Made by a program: the position numbers and the translations under genes. The notes below the pieces were generated by a model. The model was not told the DNA's origin and ran no database searches. It saw nothing but the letters and a program-made list of their open reading frames with translations. DNA of 9,505 nt from Candidatus Iainarchaeum sp. GTDB taxonomy: Archaea > Iainarchaeota > Iainarchaeia > Iainarchaeales > GCA-2688035. Where the stretch lies: the NCBI GenBank assembly GCA_017610245.1, contig JAFCCK010000027.1, positions 1 through 9,505 on the forward strand, read 5' to 3'. Within the stretch, counting starts at the first letter, position 1. Each line of letters starts with the position of its first letter. Positions 1-6,203 of the stretch are shown here, one piece after another.

Positions 1-534
1 CTTTACGGGCTTGACATAATAAGGTTTGAAAGCTCAACAAGCCAGAAGTGCTTAAGCAGCTTTAGTTTCTCAGACCTAAACGTATTTGAAACAAATATCA
101 AGCTCCTTTACATAGACGATGACTATGACACGATTGAGTGCAATGGGAGGGATTATGGCCACTGCCCTGGGGAGAGCTATGATGAAACAGAGCCTGACCC
201 CTACTACAGAATAACGATAGATGACAGCGAGTGCCAGCAGTGCGCTCTTCCAATTAATAGCATTAGCTCGCACATCGAGTCTGACGACAGCATGTTCATT
301 AAAATCTATTGTAGTGGGGAGAGCTGCAACAGCACACCAATTGAGATAAGGGTGAACAAGAATTTGGATGGAACTATGGAGGTAATGCACCAAGGCCCAA
401 GAATTGTTGATGTTAACACAACAATTGGCTTTGAGGAGGAAATAGAAGAGTTTTATTTCCTTGACTTCAATATAAGCGTTCAATCAATAGACGAAAAAGC
501 GCTTCAAACCAATAATCCAAGTGTCTTGAATTGA
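1..534 (+). CDS. C-terminal part of a secreted or surface Cys-rich protein (5' end outside window)
   Basis: Frame 1 is open from the first base to a TGA at 532-534, giving 177 residues with no start in context, so this is the 3' part of a longer gene. An internal ATG at 292 is not a convincing start because the open frame upstream has the same composition. The fragment holds seven cysteines, an acidic D-D-D-Y-D patch near residue 39, many Ser/Asn/Thr, and three N-glycosylation sequons (N-S-T, N-T-T, N-I-S). There is no transmembrane segment in the visible part. This composition fits an extracellular domain with disulfides, possibly a pilin-like or S-layer-associated protein whose N-terminal anchor lies upstream. 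I do not recognise the family. It lies on the same strand as the pilus operon that follows after 55 bp, which may or may not reflect shared function. Confidence 0.75.
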   Translation, partial: LYGLDIIRFESSTSQKCLSSFSFSDLNVFETNIKLLYIDDDYDTIECNGRDYGHCPGESYDETEPDPYYRITIDDSECQQCALPINSISSHIESDDSMFIKIYCSGESCNSTPIEIRVNKNLDGTMEVMHQGPRIVDVNTTIGFEEEIEEFYFLDFNISVQSIDEKALQTNNPSVLN

Positions 535-549
535 GCTTAAAAAATAGAA

Positions 550-560
550 TTATTTAAATA
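550..560 (+). promoter_or_regulatory. TATA box of the secretion operon
   Basis: An A/T-only TTATTTAAATA element sits with its centre near 556. The archaeal spacing of about 26-27 bp places the transcription start near 582-584, only a few bases before the ATG at 590. The leader would therefore be absent or very short. This agrees with the lack of any purine-rich Shine-Dalgarno match before 590. It is assigned by motif and position only. Confidence 0.5.
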
Positions 561-589
561 AAAGAAAAAACTTATTAATTGTGATTCAG

Positions 590-2059
590 ATGGCGGAAGA
601 GGGCAAGGAAAAGGTTGAAGTGATTAAAGTCCATTTGGGCGTAGGGGTGGAGCGGCGCCCAAAAAAGAAGAGAATTAAAAGAAAGGGAAGGGGCGTAAGC
701 GATTTCTTTAGGGACCTGCTTGCAAAGTTGGGAATAAAGAGAAGGAAGCCGGCTGTGAAAAAGGCAGAAATGCCTGTAGAGGTAAGGGAAGCTCTGGAGG
801 AATCAAAGAGGGAGAAGAGCAAGATTGAGGGAATGATCAAGGAGAGGGGCAGGGGCTGGTTTGGCGACAGGCTGAGGCATCAGCAAATCGCTTTGAAAGC
901 CTGGGAAGGAAGGCGGGAGAGGGAGTTGGCAGCGCTGGAGAAAAAGGAGGAAAGGGAGGGGCTAAGCAGGCAGGAAAAGAGCGAGAAAATGGGGCTTGCT
1001 GAGGAGGTAGAAAGGGTTTCTGACGCAGTCAAGCAAATTGAGGGACATTTGCGGGAAATACGGGGACGAGAGGCAGGAAAAAAGCCGGCAGAAGTGAGCA
1101 TGGCTGTGATGGAGGAAGCGAGGAAGGTAGCAGAAAAGGCGGCTGAGGCAGCAAAGGCGATGCCAAAATATGCCCCTGGAAAAGAGGCTGAAAAGCCAGT
1201 GCGAATAATTCTTGAAGAAATAAAGACAGCAGAAAAAGAGGGAAACATTGATGAGGAGATAAAGCACTACAAAAACCTGATTAAGCGAATCGAATATGAT
1301 TATTTGAAGAGGAGGATAAGCGAGGAAGACTACAGGAAGAGGTTGAGCGAATACCAGCAAAGGTTGGTTGAGCTCGAGGAAAAGAAGAAATTAGTGGGGA
1401 AAAAGAAGGTTGTTGAGAGAAAGCCGCTCGCGGCTGGAAGGGTTGTTACAGGGCAAGCGGTGGAAAAAGCGGTAGCTCTACAGAAGCCAAGTGCTGCTCC
1501 CTTAACAGCAAAGGCGGTCAAAACACTGGAAAAGGGAACGCCACCAGAAGTGACGCATGAAAGAGTAGAGGAAATAGAGAAGTATGTTGGGGATTTGCTG
1601 AAAAAGTACAAGATTTCAAAGGAGGAGGTGGAAAAAGAGTTTGGCACTTTGGATAAGAATCGCATCATCCAAGACTTTGATAAGCTCATTAACCTGATTG
1701 AGTTGGAAAAGGAAGCAAAGAAAATGGAGGCGAAAGAAATTGCTGCGCCGCCAAAAACTGAGATTCCATTTATATCAAGGAAGAAAGAGAAAATCAAGGC
1801 AATGGCAAAAGAAATCAAAAAGTACAGGATTGTGACAGACTTTGATGGGGTGTTGAACTATGTTAGGAAAAAAGGAAAAGTGAATGTGACTAAAGCAAGA
1901 AAAGAACTGCATATGGACAAAAAGCGTTTCAAGGAATGCTGCGATGTGCTGGAGAAAAGCAAGCTGATAAAGATTGAATATCCTGCTATTGGCAGAATGA
2001 AGCTGTTGGACATAAATTATAAGGAGGAAAAAAAGAAAAAAGGCAAGAAGAAAAAATAG
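590..2059 (+). CDS. Charged coiled-coil protein with C-terminal winged-helix-like domain, first gene of the pilus ATPase operon
   Basis: This is a 489-residue, extremely Lys/Glu/Arg-rich protein with no signal peptide or membrane segment, so it is probably cytoplasmic. A basic N-terminus (about 20-60) is followed by long helical or coiled-coil stretches (about 65-160 and 205-270, the latter with an I-S-E-E-D-Y-R-K-R-L motif), an Ala/Pro/Val-rich linker (about 270-320), and a short helical region (325-385). A globular segment at about 412-476 (T-D-F-D-G-V-L-N-Y, then a helix-turn-helix-like stretch, then Y-P-A-I-G) resembles winged-helix modules I associate with archaeal pilus and secretion loci. 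It ends in a poly-Lys tail. ATG 590 is preferred because the TATA box at 550-560 predicts a start site there; an in-frame GTG at 581 would add three residues. It ends 8 bp before the ATPase, so the two are probably cotranscribed. It may be a scaffold or regulator of the motor, but that role is inferred. Confidence 0.8.
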   Translation: MAEEGKEKVEVIKVHLGVGVERRPKKKRIKRKGRGVSDFFRDLLAKLGIKRRKPAVKKAEMPVEVREALEESKREKSKIEGMIKERGRGWFGDRLRHQQIALKAWEGRRERELAALEKKEEREGLSRQEKSEKMGLAEEVERVSDAVKQIEGHLREIRGREAGKKPAEVSMAVMEEARKVAEKAAEAAKAMPKYAPGKEAEKPVRIILEEIKTAEKEGNIDEEIKHYKNLIKRIEYDYLKRRISEEDYRKRLSEYQQRLVELEEKKKLVGKKKVVERKPLAAGRVVTGQAVEKAVALQKPSAAPLTAKAVKTLEKGTPPEVTHERVEEIEKYVGDLLKKYKISKEEVEKEFGTLDKNRIIQDFDKLINLIELEKEAKKMEAKEIAAPPKTEIPFISRKKEKIKAMAKEIKKYRIVTDFDGVLNYVRKKGKVNVTKARKELHMDKKRFKECCDVLEKSKLIKIEYPAIGRMKLLDINYKEEKKKKGKKKK

Positions 2060-2067
2060 GTGGGAGC

Positions 2068-3588
2068 ATGGCAGAGGAAACTGAAAAGGCAAATGTGATT
2101 GAAACATACCATGTTGAAAGCGACAAGATTAGGGTTGAAGTGAACATAGTTGAAAGGGAAGAGGCTTTCGTACGAGAATACTTCCTGAATTTTCCGAGCT
2201 ATGGTCCTGGAACAACAGCCTTGCTTGAAAATTTGAAGAACACGCTTGTTGCGGAAACAAGCATTCAAACAGAAAAATTGCTTGACCCAAAATTCATTGA
2301 AAGGATGAAGGAAAAATTCAGCAAAAGGGCGGAAGCCCTGCTATCCCAAGAACTGCCAAAGATGGAGCCAGAAACCAGGAAAACATTGATTGGAATACTG
2401 ATGCAGGAAATGCTTGGGCTGGGAAAAATAGAGTTTTTGCTGGCAGATGGCAACCTTGAGGAAATAGTGATAAACCAGAGCAAGGAGCCTGTTTGGGTGT
2501 ATCACAAGAAGTATGGCTGGTTGCAAACAAACATCTTAATTCAGCCTGAGGAAGAAATCCAGAACTATGCAAGTATTATTGCCAGAAGAGTGGGAAAACA
2601 GATAACAACATTAAACCCTTTGCTGGATGCTCACCTCCTTACTGGGGACAGGGCAAATGCCACACTGTTCCCCATTTCCAGCAAGGGAAACACCATTACC
2701 ATCAGGAGGTTCAGAAGAGAGCCCTGGACAGTGGCAGACCTCATAGAAAACAAGACAGTGAATAGTGAATTGATGGCCTTGCTGTGGGAAGCGATTGAAT
2801 ACGAGTTAAACATAGTGTTTTCAGGTGGCACAGCAAGCGGAAAAACCACTATGCTGGGTGTTTGTTTGCCCTTTATTCAGCCAAACCACAGAATGCTGAG
2901 TATTGAAGACACTCGCGAGTTGCAAGCACCTGATTTCCTGCATTGGGTGCCACTAACAACGAGAGAACCTAACCCAGAGGGGAAGGGCGGCGTTAGTATG
3001 CTTGATTTGTTGGTGAACAGCTTGAGGATGCGCCCTGACAGGATAATTGTAGGGGAAATAAGGAGGCAGAAGGAGGCTGAAGTGATGTTTGAGGCGATGC
3101 ATACTGGGCATAGCGTTTACACAACAGTGCACGCAAACACAGCTGATGAAACAATAAGGAGGCTAACGAATCCGCCAATAAATACCCCCATAAGCATGCT
3201 TGACTCTGTGCATTTGAATGTAGTGATGTTCAGGAATAGAAGGCTGGGTGTGAGGAGAGTGCTACAGGTAGCGGAATACATTTTAGAGAAGCGGGGGGAG
3301 GGGGAGGAAAGCGTTAAGGCAAACATTCTACACAGGTGGAGGGGCGCAGATGATAAAATTGTGCGACACAGTGACAGTATCAGGTTCTTTGATGAACTGA
3401 GTTTGCACACAGGCTTAAGCAAGGACGAGCTGATGGGGGAAATAAGAAACAAGCAAAAGATGTTGGAGTGGATGGTAAAATTAAAAATCAATAGGGTAAA
3501 TGATGTGGGAAGAGTAATGGCACACTATTACATGGACCCAGATTCAGTGCTGCAGGCGGCGGAAAAAAATAAGCCCTTGGGGGAATAG
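2068..3588 (+). CDS. Type II/IV secretion system ATPase (TadA/VirB11/FlaI family)
   Basis: This 506-residue hexameric secretion ATPase should drive assembly or retraction of a type IV pilus-like filament from the cytoplasmic face of the membrane. An N-terminal domain (about 1-240) includes G-L-G-K-I-E-F-L-L and G-D-R-A-N-A-T-L, typical of archaeal TadA/FlaI-type proteins. The catalytic domain has a complete motif set: Walker A G-G-T-A-S-G-K-T at 253-260, the acidic Asp box S-I-E-D-T-R-E-L at 278-285, Walker B R-P-D-R-I-I-V-G-E at 322-330, and the His box from H345-T-G-H to T-V-H355-A. The enzyme therefore looks active. The ATG at 2068 follows a G-rich GGTGGGAG stretch, 8 bp after the upstream stop. 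The TadC-like gene follows after 1 bp. Closest alternatives are archaellum FlaI or VirB11. The absence of other archaellum genes and the presence of two TadC-like partners favour a pilus or Tad-like system. Confidence 0.95.
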   Translation: MAEETEKANVIETYHVESDKIRVEVNIVEREEAFVREYFLNFPSYGPGTTALLENLKNTLVAETSIQTEKLLDPKFIERMKEKFSKRAEALLSQELPKMEPETRKTLIGILMQEMLGLGKIEFLLADGNLEEIVINQSKEPVWVYHKKYGWLQTNILIQPEEEIQNYASIIARRVGKQITTLNPLLDAHLLTGDRANATLFPISSKGNTITIRRFRREPWTVADLIENKTVNSELMALLWEAIEYELNIVFSGGTASGKTTMLGVCLPFIQPNHRMLSIEDTRELQAPDFLHWVPLTTREPNPEGKGGVSMLDLLVNSLRMRPDRIIVGEIRRQKEAEVMFEAMHTGHSVYTTVHANTADETIRRLTNPPINTPISMLDSVHLNVVMFRNRRLGVRRVLQVAEYILEKRGEGEESVKANILHRWRGADDKIVRHSDSIRFFDELSLHTGLSKDELMGEIRNKQKMLEWMVKLKINRVNDVGRVMAHYYMDPDSVLQAAEKNKPLGE

Positions 3589-3589
3589 A

Positions 3590-4507
3590 ATGGCAAAAAA
3601 CATTCCGTTTTCTATTCTGCCATTGCCCATGATGAAAAGGGTGGCATCCCCCTTTCTCGGCTTGGGCTATAGGTTGGCAAAGGCCTTCCCTTACCTTGAA
3701 TTGGAGCTAAAGCAAGCAGATATAGATGCTGACGCAGAGGAGTACGCTGCAATAATGATTTTTGGCTTTATTTTCTACTTCTTTCTCTTCACAGGAATAT
3801 GTTCATTTCTGCTGGGAAAATTTATAACAGCGACACACATCATTTTGGGCGTAACTATTCCTGAATTCCTTTTGCTTGGCGTAACAATTGGCTTGGTTGC
3901 CGCTTTTCTGATATTTATTCAAATGTCGATGTATCCAAAAATCCAGATAAAGAAAAAGGTCAGGGCGATTGAATCAAATTTGGTGTACGCGTTGAGGACA
4001 ATGCTCGTGCAAATAAAAAGCGGGATAAGCCTCTTCAATGTGCTTACCATGGTTGCAGGTGGAAAGTATGGACAACTCAGCGAGGAAATCAAGGAAGCGG
4101 TGGATGAAATAAACACTGGTGTAGCGGAGGAAGCTGCCTTGCAGCGAATTGCAACAGAAAACCCTAGTCCCTACCTGAGGAAAGTAGTGTGGCAGCTCGT
4201 CAACGGAATGAAAGCAGGGGCAGACGTTTCTGATGTTTTAAGCGAAAGTGTTGCATCAATGACGCGGGAGCAAGAAATTGAAATACAACGTTATGGAAGC
4301 AATTTGAGAGTGCTCTCGCTTGTTTACTTGATGATTGGGGTAATTATCCCTGCTTTGGGGTTAACCTTTTTGATAGTGCTAGGCTCGTTTCCAAAAATTG
4401 AGATAACAGAGTTCACATTTTGGGCATTACTTGGGTTTATTGTTTTGGCTGAATTGATGTATTTGGGTATAATTAAATCAAGGAGACCGAGCTTGATGGG
4501 TGTATAA
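3590..4507 (+). CDS. TadC/GspF-like type II secretion membrane protein, first copy
   Basis: A 305-residue polytopic membrane protein of the T2SSF (GspF/TadC/FlaJ) family, the inner-membrane platform that couples the secretion ATPase to filament assembly. Predicted membrane spans lie at about 52-76, 84-112, 241-267 and 275-296. The cytoplasmic helical domain between them (about 125-235) has the typical pattern L-R-T-M-L-V-Q-I-K-S-G-I-S-L-F, then G-M-K-A-G-A-D-V-S-D-V-L, as two half-domains. A short amphipathic N-terminal region precedes the first span. The ATG lies 1 bp after the ATPase stop behind a GGGGGAAT stretch, so translation is probably coupled. A second, divergent member of the same family follows after 2 bp. 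Together they would correspond to the two platform halves (TadB/TadC arrangement). The family assignment is firm. Which copy plays which role is not visible. Confidence 0.9.
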   Translation: MAKNIPFSILPLPMMKRVASPFLGLGYRLAKAFPYLELELKQADIDADAEEYAAIMIFGFIFYFFLFTGICSFLLGKFITATHIILGVTIPEFLLLGVTIGLVAAFLIFIQMSMYPKIQIKKKVRAIESNLVYALRTMLVQIKSGISLFNVLTMVAGGKYGQLSEEIKEAVDEINTGVAEEAALQRIATENPSPYLRKVVWQLVNGMKAGADVSDVLSESVASMTREQEIEIQRYGSNLRVLSLVYLMIGVIIPALGLTFLIVLGSFPKIEITEFTFWALLGFIVLAELMYLGIIKSRRPSLMGV

Positions 4508-4509
4508 AA

Positions 4510-5511
4510 ATGCTTTATGAGAGAATAGCAGCACTCGTTCCCAAAAGGATTGTTGGATGGGTCAACGAGCAGTTGGAATATATTGGCATAGAGGTGGATG
4601 AACATCGCTTTGTTGGCTTTGTTCTGGCGTTTGGCTTTGGTTTAAGCATTGCCATTGCGTTGAATGCCTATGTTCTGCTTCGGCTTCCTTTTATAGCAAG
4701 CTTTGTGCTATCTTTCGCTTTGTTTGCTGGTGGCGTATTCTTTTGGATAAACAGCATTGCCGAAGGAAAGGGGAAGTTTGTGGAAAAAATACTGCCAGAT
4801 GCATTGCAATTGATTGCCTCAAACATTAAAGCAGGGCTGACAACAGAAAGGGCCCTGTTTGTTAGCGCGAGGCCAGAATTTGGGCCCCTCTCCCAGGAAC
4901 TGCGGGAAACAAGCAAAAGGATTTTAAGCGGGGAGAGGATGGAAAAGGCTCTGATGGAGATCCCTAAAAAAATCAAAAGCAATGTGCTTGAGAGAACGAT
5001 GTGGCTGATTTCCCAGGGAATCAAGAGCGGCGGCCAAATAGCTGACTTGTTGATAGAGTTGAGCAGTGATTTGAGGGAGGAAAACGCATTGAGGGCAGAG
5101 ATAAGAGCAAACATTAGCATGTATGTGATGCTCATCTTCTTCTCGGCGGCGTTGGGGGCCCCATTGCTCTTTGGGATAAGCAGTTACATTGTGGGGGTGC
5201 TGGGCGAGCAGACCGCAGGCATTGGCATTTCTCCAGAGCAAATTGAGGAATACGCTGCAAGAAGCCCCGCCCTAAGGTTGGTTGGGATTCCCAAAATTGA
5301 AATAACCGAGGAATTTGTTGTGTTCTTTGCCCAAATAGCTCTGTTTTTTACGTGCCTTTTCGCTTCAATGACCTTAGGGGTGATTAGTACTGGCAGCGAA
5401 AAAGGTGGGATAAGGTATTTGCCCCTTATCCTAGCAATAGCATTCGCATTGTTCCATATAACAAGGGTATTTATGGAACAGTTCTTTGGAAGGGTAATGT
5501 TCTTGTTCTAA
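4510..5511 (+). CDS. TadC/GspF-like type II secretion membrane protein, second copy
   Basis: A 333-residue polytopic protein, paralogous to the preceding gene product. Hydrophobic spans lie at about 33-52, 58-80, 201-232, 268-292 and 302-320. The cytoplasmic T2SSF domain (about 92-195) contains L-P-D-A-L-Q-L-I-A-S-N-I-K-A-G-L-T and W-L-I-S-Q-G-I-K-S-G-G-Q-I-A-D-L-L, the hallmark helical repeats of the family. A loop at about 233-262 between spans is longer than in the first copy. The short motif P-K-I-E-I-T-E occurs before the next membrane span here (261-267) and in the first copy (268-274). The ATG lies 2 bp after the upstream stop. This is the last gene of the operon. The next gene is convergent, with 64 bp between the two stops. 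Confidence 0.9.
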   Translation: MLYERIAALVPKRIVGWVNEQLEYIGIEVDEHRFVGFVLAFGFGLSIAIALNAYVLLRLPFIASFVLSFALFAGGVFFWINSIAEGKGKFVEKILPDALQLIASNIKAGLTTERALFVSARPEFGPLSQELRETSKRILSGERMEKALMEIPKKIKSNVLERTMWLISQGIKSGGQIADLLIELSSDLREENALRAEIRANISMYVMLIFFSAALGAPLLFGISSYIVGVLGEQTAGIGISPEQIEEYAARSPALRLVGIPKIEITEEFVVFFAQIALFFTCLFASMTLGVISTGSEKGGIRYLPLILAIAFALFHITRVFMEQFFGRVMFLF

Positions 5512-5537
5512 AGAAAATGCGGGTGGCTGAAACTAGT

Positions 5538-5567
5538 TAAAAAGAAGAAAAAGAAGAAAGGAAAAGT
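5538..5567 (-). terminator. Pyrimidine/T-tract terminator of the pilin gene
   Basis: Read on the minus strand, the region starting about 9 bases after the pilin stop has a series of T-runs (CTTTTCC, CTTTC, CTTTTTC, CTTTTTAAC) with no G except at the edges. Archaeal polymerase terminates at such T-rich tracts without needing a hairpin. On the plus strand the same bases are A/G-rich and would not stop transcripts of the secretion operon. Confidence 0.5.
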
Positions 5568-5575
5568 CAATGGTT

Positions 5576-6013
5576 TTAGACTGTTCCAGCGCAAACTATG
5601 GTTGCTGTTGCGGGCAATTGGCCTTCGGTAGTGTAACTGACTGTTACGGTTCCGTTGTTAATTGAGCCACTGGCGTCAGGACCGGAAATTCCAGTCAAAG
5701 GATAAGTAGCATTCTTTGCAATTGATGGGAATGGTCCACTATTTGTATCGTCCGCGAAATCGCCGCCGCTTGCAACCGAGCTAATTGTAATAGCGCCGCC
5801 TGTCGCATTCTGGATTGTCACTCCAACATTATCTGTGCCTGTAGCAACACTCCATTCTTTCAAGACTATCTGGGTGCTTTGGCTCTGGCAAACTATTCCG
5901 CCTGTTGAAGTGCTGGTAACATAGATTAGTACTCCTATTACGATTGCAATTACTATCAGTGCCCACCCATAGGTCATTAGGTATTCAAGTGCTGATTGTC
6001 CTCGCTTTTCCAT
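5576..6013 (-). CDS. Archaeal type IV pilin with class III signal peptide
   Basis: A 145-residue prepilin. The N-terminus M-E-K-R-G followed by Q-S-A-L-E-Y-L matches the archaeal class III (DUF361) signal. Family knowledge places cleavage between G5 and Q6, by an EppA-type peptidase, leaving E at mature position 5. The hydrophobic helix at about 12-33 forms the filament core. The remaining domain (35-145) is small, Thr/Ser/Gly/Ala-rich and probably beta-rich. It has only two cysteines, C42 and C141, placed to bridge the start and end of the domain, and three N-X-T sequons (N69, N101, N120). The start at 6013 is set by an exact GGAGGT 7 bases upstream. The gene is monocistronic and convergent to the ATPase/TadC operon, whose products are its likely assembly machine. 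It has its own promoter and an unusual leader. A minor pilin or another class III surface protein is the main alternative. Confidence 0.93.
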   Translation of the reverse strand: MEKRGQSALEYLMTYGWALIVIAIVIGVLIYVTSTSTGGIVCQSQSTQIVLKEWSVATGTDNVGVTIQNATGGAITISSVASGGDFADDTNSGPFPSIAKNATYPLTGISGPDASGSINNGTVTVSYTTEGQLPATATIVCAGTV

Positions 6014-6020
6014 TTATCCT

Positions 6021-6026
6021 ACCTCC
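6021..6026 (-). promoter_or_regulatory. Strong Shine-Dalgarno site of the pilin gene
   Basis: The minus strand reads GGAGGT seven bases before the ATG at 6013. This is the best ribosome-binding match in the window and fits high expression of a structural subunit. It contrasts with the apparently leaderless or weakly led genes nearby. Confidence 0.8.
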
Positions 6027-6043
6027 TATCAGTTTTTCATTCA

Positions 6044-6069
6044 CGCATTTTCAACTTCGTTGAAAAGCG
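6044..6069 (-). repeat. Hairpin B in the pilin leader
   Basis: A perfect 8-bp inverted repeat, TTTTCAAC (6048-6055) and GTTGAAAA (6059-6066), is separated by 3 bases. Three further base pairs (CGC 6044-6046 with GCG 6067-6069) extend the stem across one bulged A at 6047. In the minus-strand transcript the loop is GAA closed by C-G. It lies about 18 bases upstream of the Shine-Dalgarno site, inside the predicted leader. Confidence 0.7.
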
Positions 6070-6070
6070 C

Positions 6071-6096
6071 CCTTTTCAAGCCCTGCTTGAAAATGG
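6071..6096 (-). repeat. Hairpin A in the pilin leader
   Basis: A perfect 8-bp inverted repeat, TTTTCAAG (6073-6080) and CTTGAAAA (6086-6093), has a 5-base loop. It is extended by CC (6071-6072) with GG (6095-6096) across one bulged T at 6094. Its arms match those of the neighbouring hairpin except for the compensated base pair next to the loop, and only one base separates the two structures. Confidence 0.7.
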
Positions 6097-6120
6097 ACAT
6101 CCTAACAATGATAAACACTT

Positions 6121-6135
6121 AATTGCTAGGCAATT
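6121..6135 (-). promoter_or_regulatory. Inverted repeat at the pilin promoter, candidate operator
   Basis: AATTGC-TAG-GCAATT is a perfect 6-bp dyad with a 3-base spacer. It begins 3 bp downstream of the pilin TATA box and ends just before the predicted start site near 6116. A dimeric regulator bound here would block polymerase recruitment, which is the usual geometry of archaeal repressor sites. No bound protein is known. Confidence 0.4.
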
Positions 6136-6138
6136 CTA

Positions 6139-6147
6139 CTATATAAA
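6139..6147 (-). promoter_or_regulatory. TATA box of the pilin gene
   Basis: The minus strand reads TTTATATAG, a close match to the archaeal box A. Standard spacing puts the transcription start near 6116-6117 and gives a leader of about 100 bases holding both hairpins and the Shine-Dalgarno site. A weaker candidate (TTTATCA, near 6107-6113) would start transcription inside hairpin A and is less likely. Confidence 0.6.
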
Positions 6148-6160
6148 CATATTCCTGGTT

Positions 6161-6203
6161 TAAAAAGGTTTCTATCAAAGTAGATAAAAATTGTGGCAAA
6201 AGA
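6161..6203 (-). terminator. T-rich tracts after coaD, weak terminator candidate
   Basis: Downstream of the coaD stop the minus strand shows short T-runs (CTTTTG, ATTTTTATC, CCTTTTTAAAC) ahead of the pilin TATA box. They could end the coaE-coaD transcript before the pilin promoter. No hairpin is evident, and the runs are only 4-5 bases long. Confidence 0.3.

Noticed and set aside
76..483. Minus-strand open frame opposite the Cys-rich partial gene
   Set aside because: It overlaps the plus-strand frame, which is open from base 1 and has coherent extracellular composition. The minus frame has no start signal or recognisable motif.
586..2268. Several minus-strand open frames of 80-160 codons opposite the coiled-coil gene
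   Set aside because: They are rich in Phe, Ser, Leu and Pro, as expected from the complement of an A/G-rich coding strand. They lack ribosome sites and overlap a clear gene with real protein features.
2068..5511. Archaellum (FlaHIJ) operon
   Set aside because: An archaellum locus would have flaH and a single FlaJ next to the ATPase. Here there are two TadC-like proteins, no flaH, and a class III pilin.
5538..5567. Simple repeat (GAA/AAG-rich stretch) as a microsatellite or repeat element
   Set aside because: It is short and irregular and is better explained as a T-tract terminator on the minus strand.
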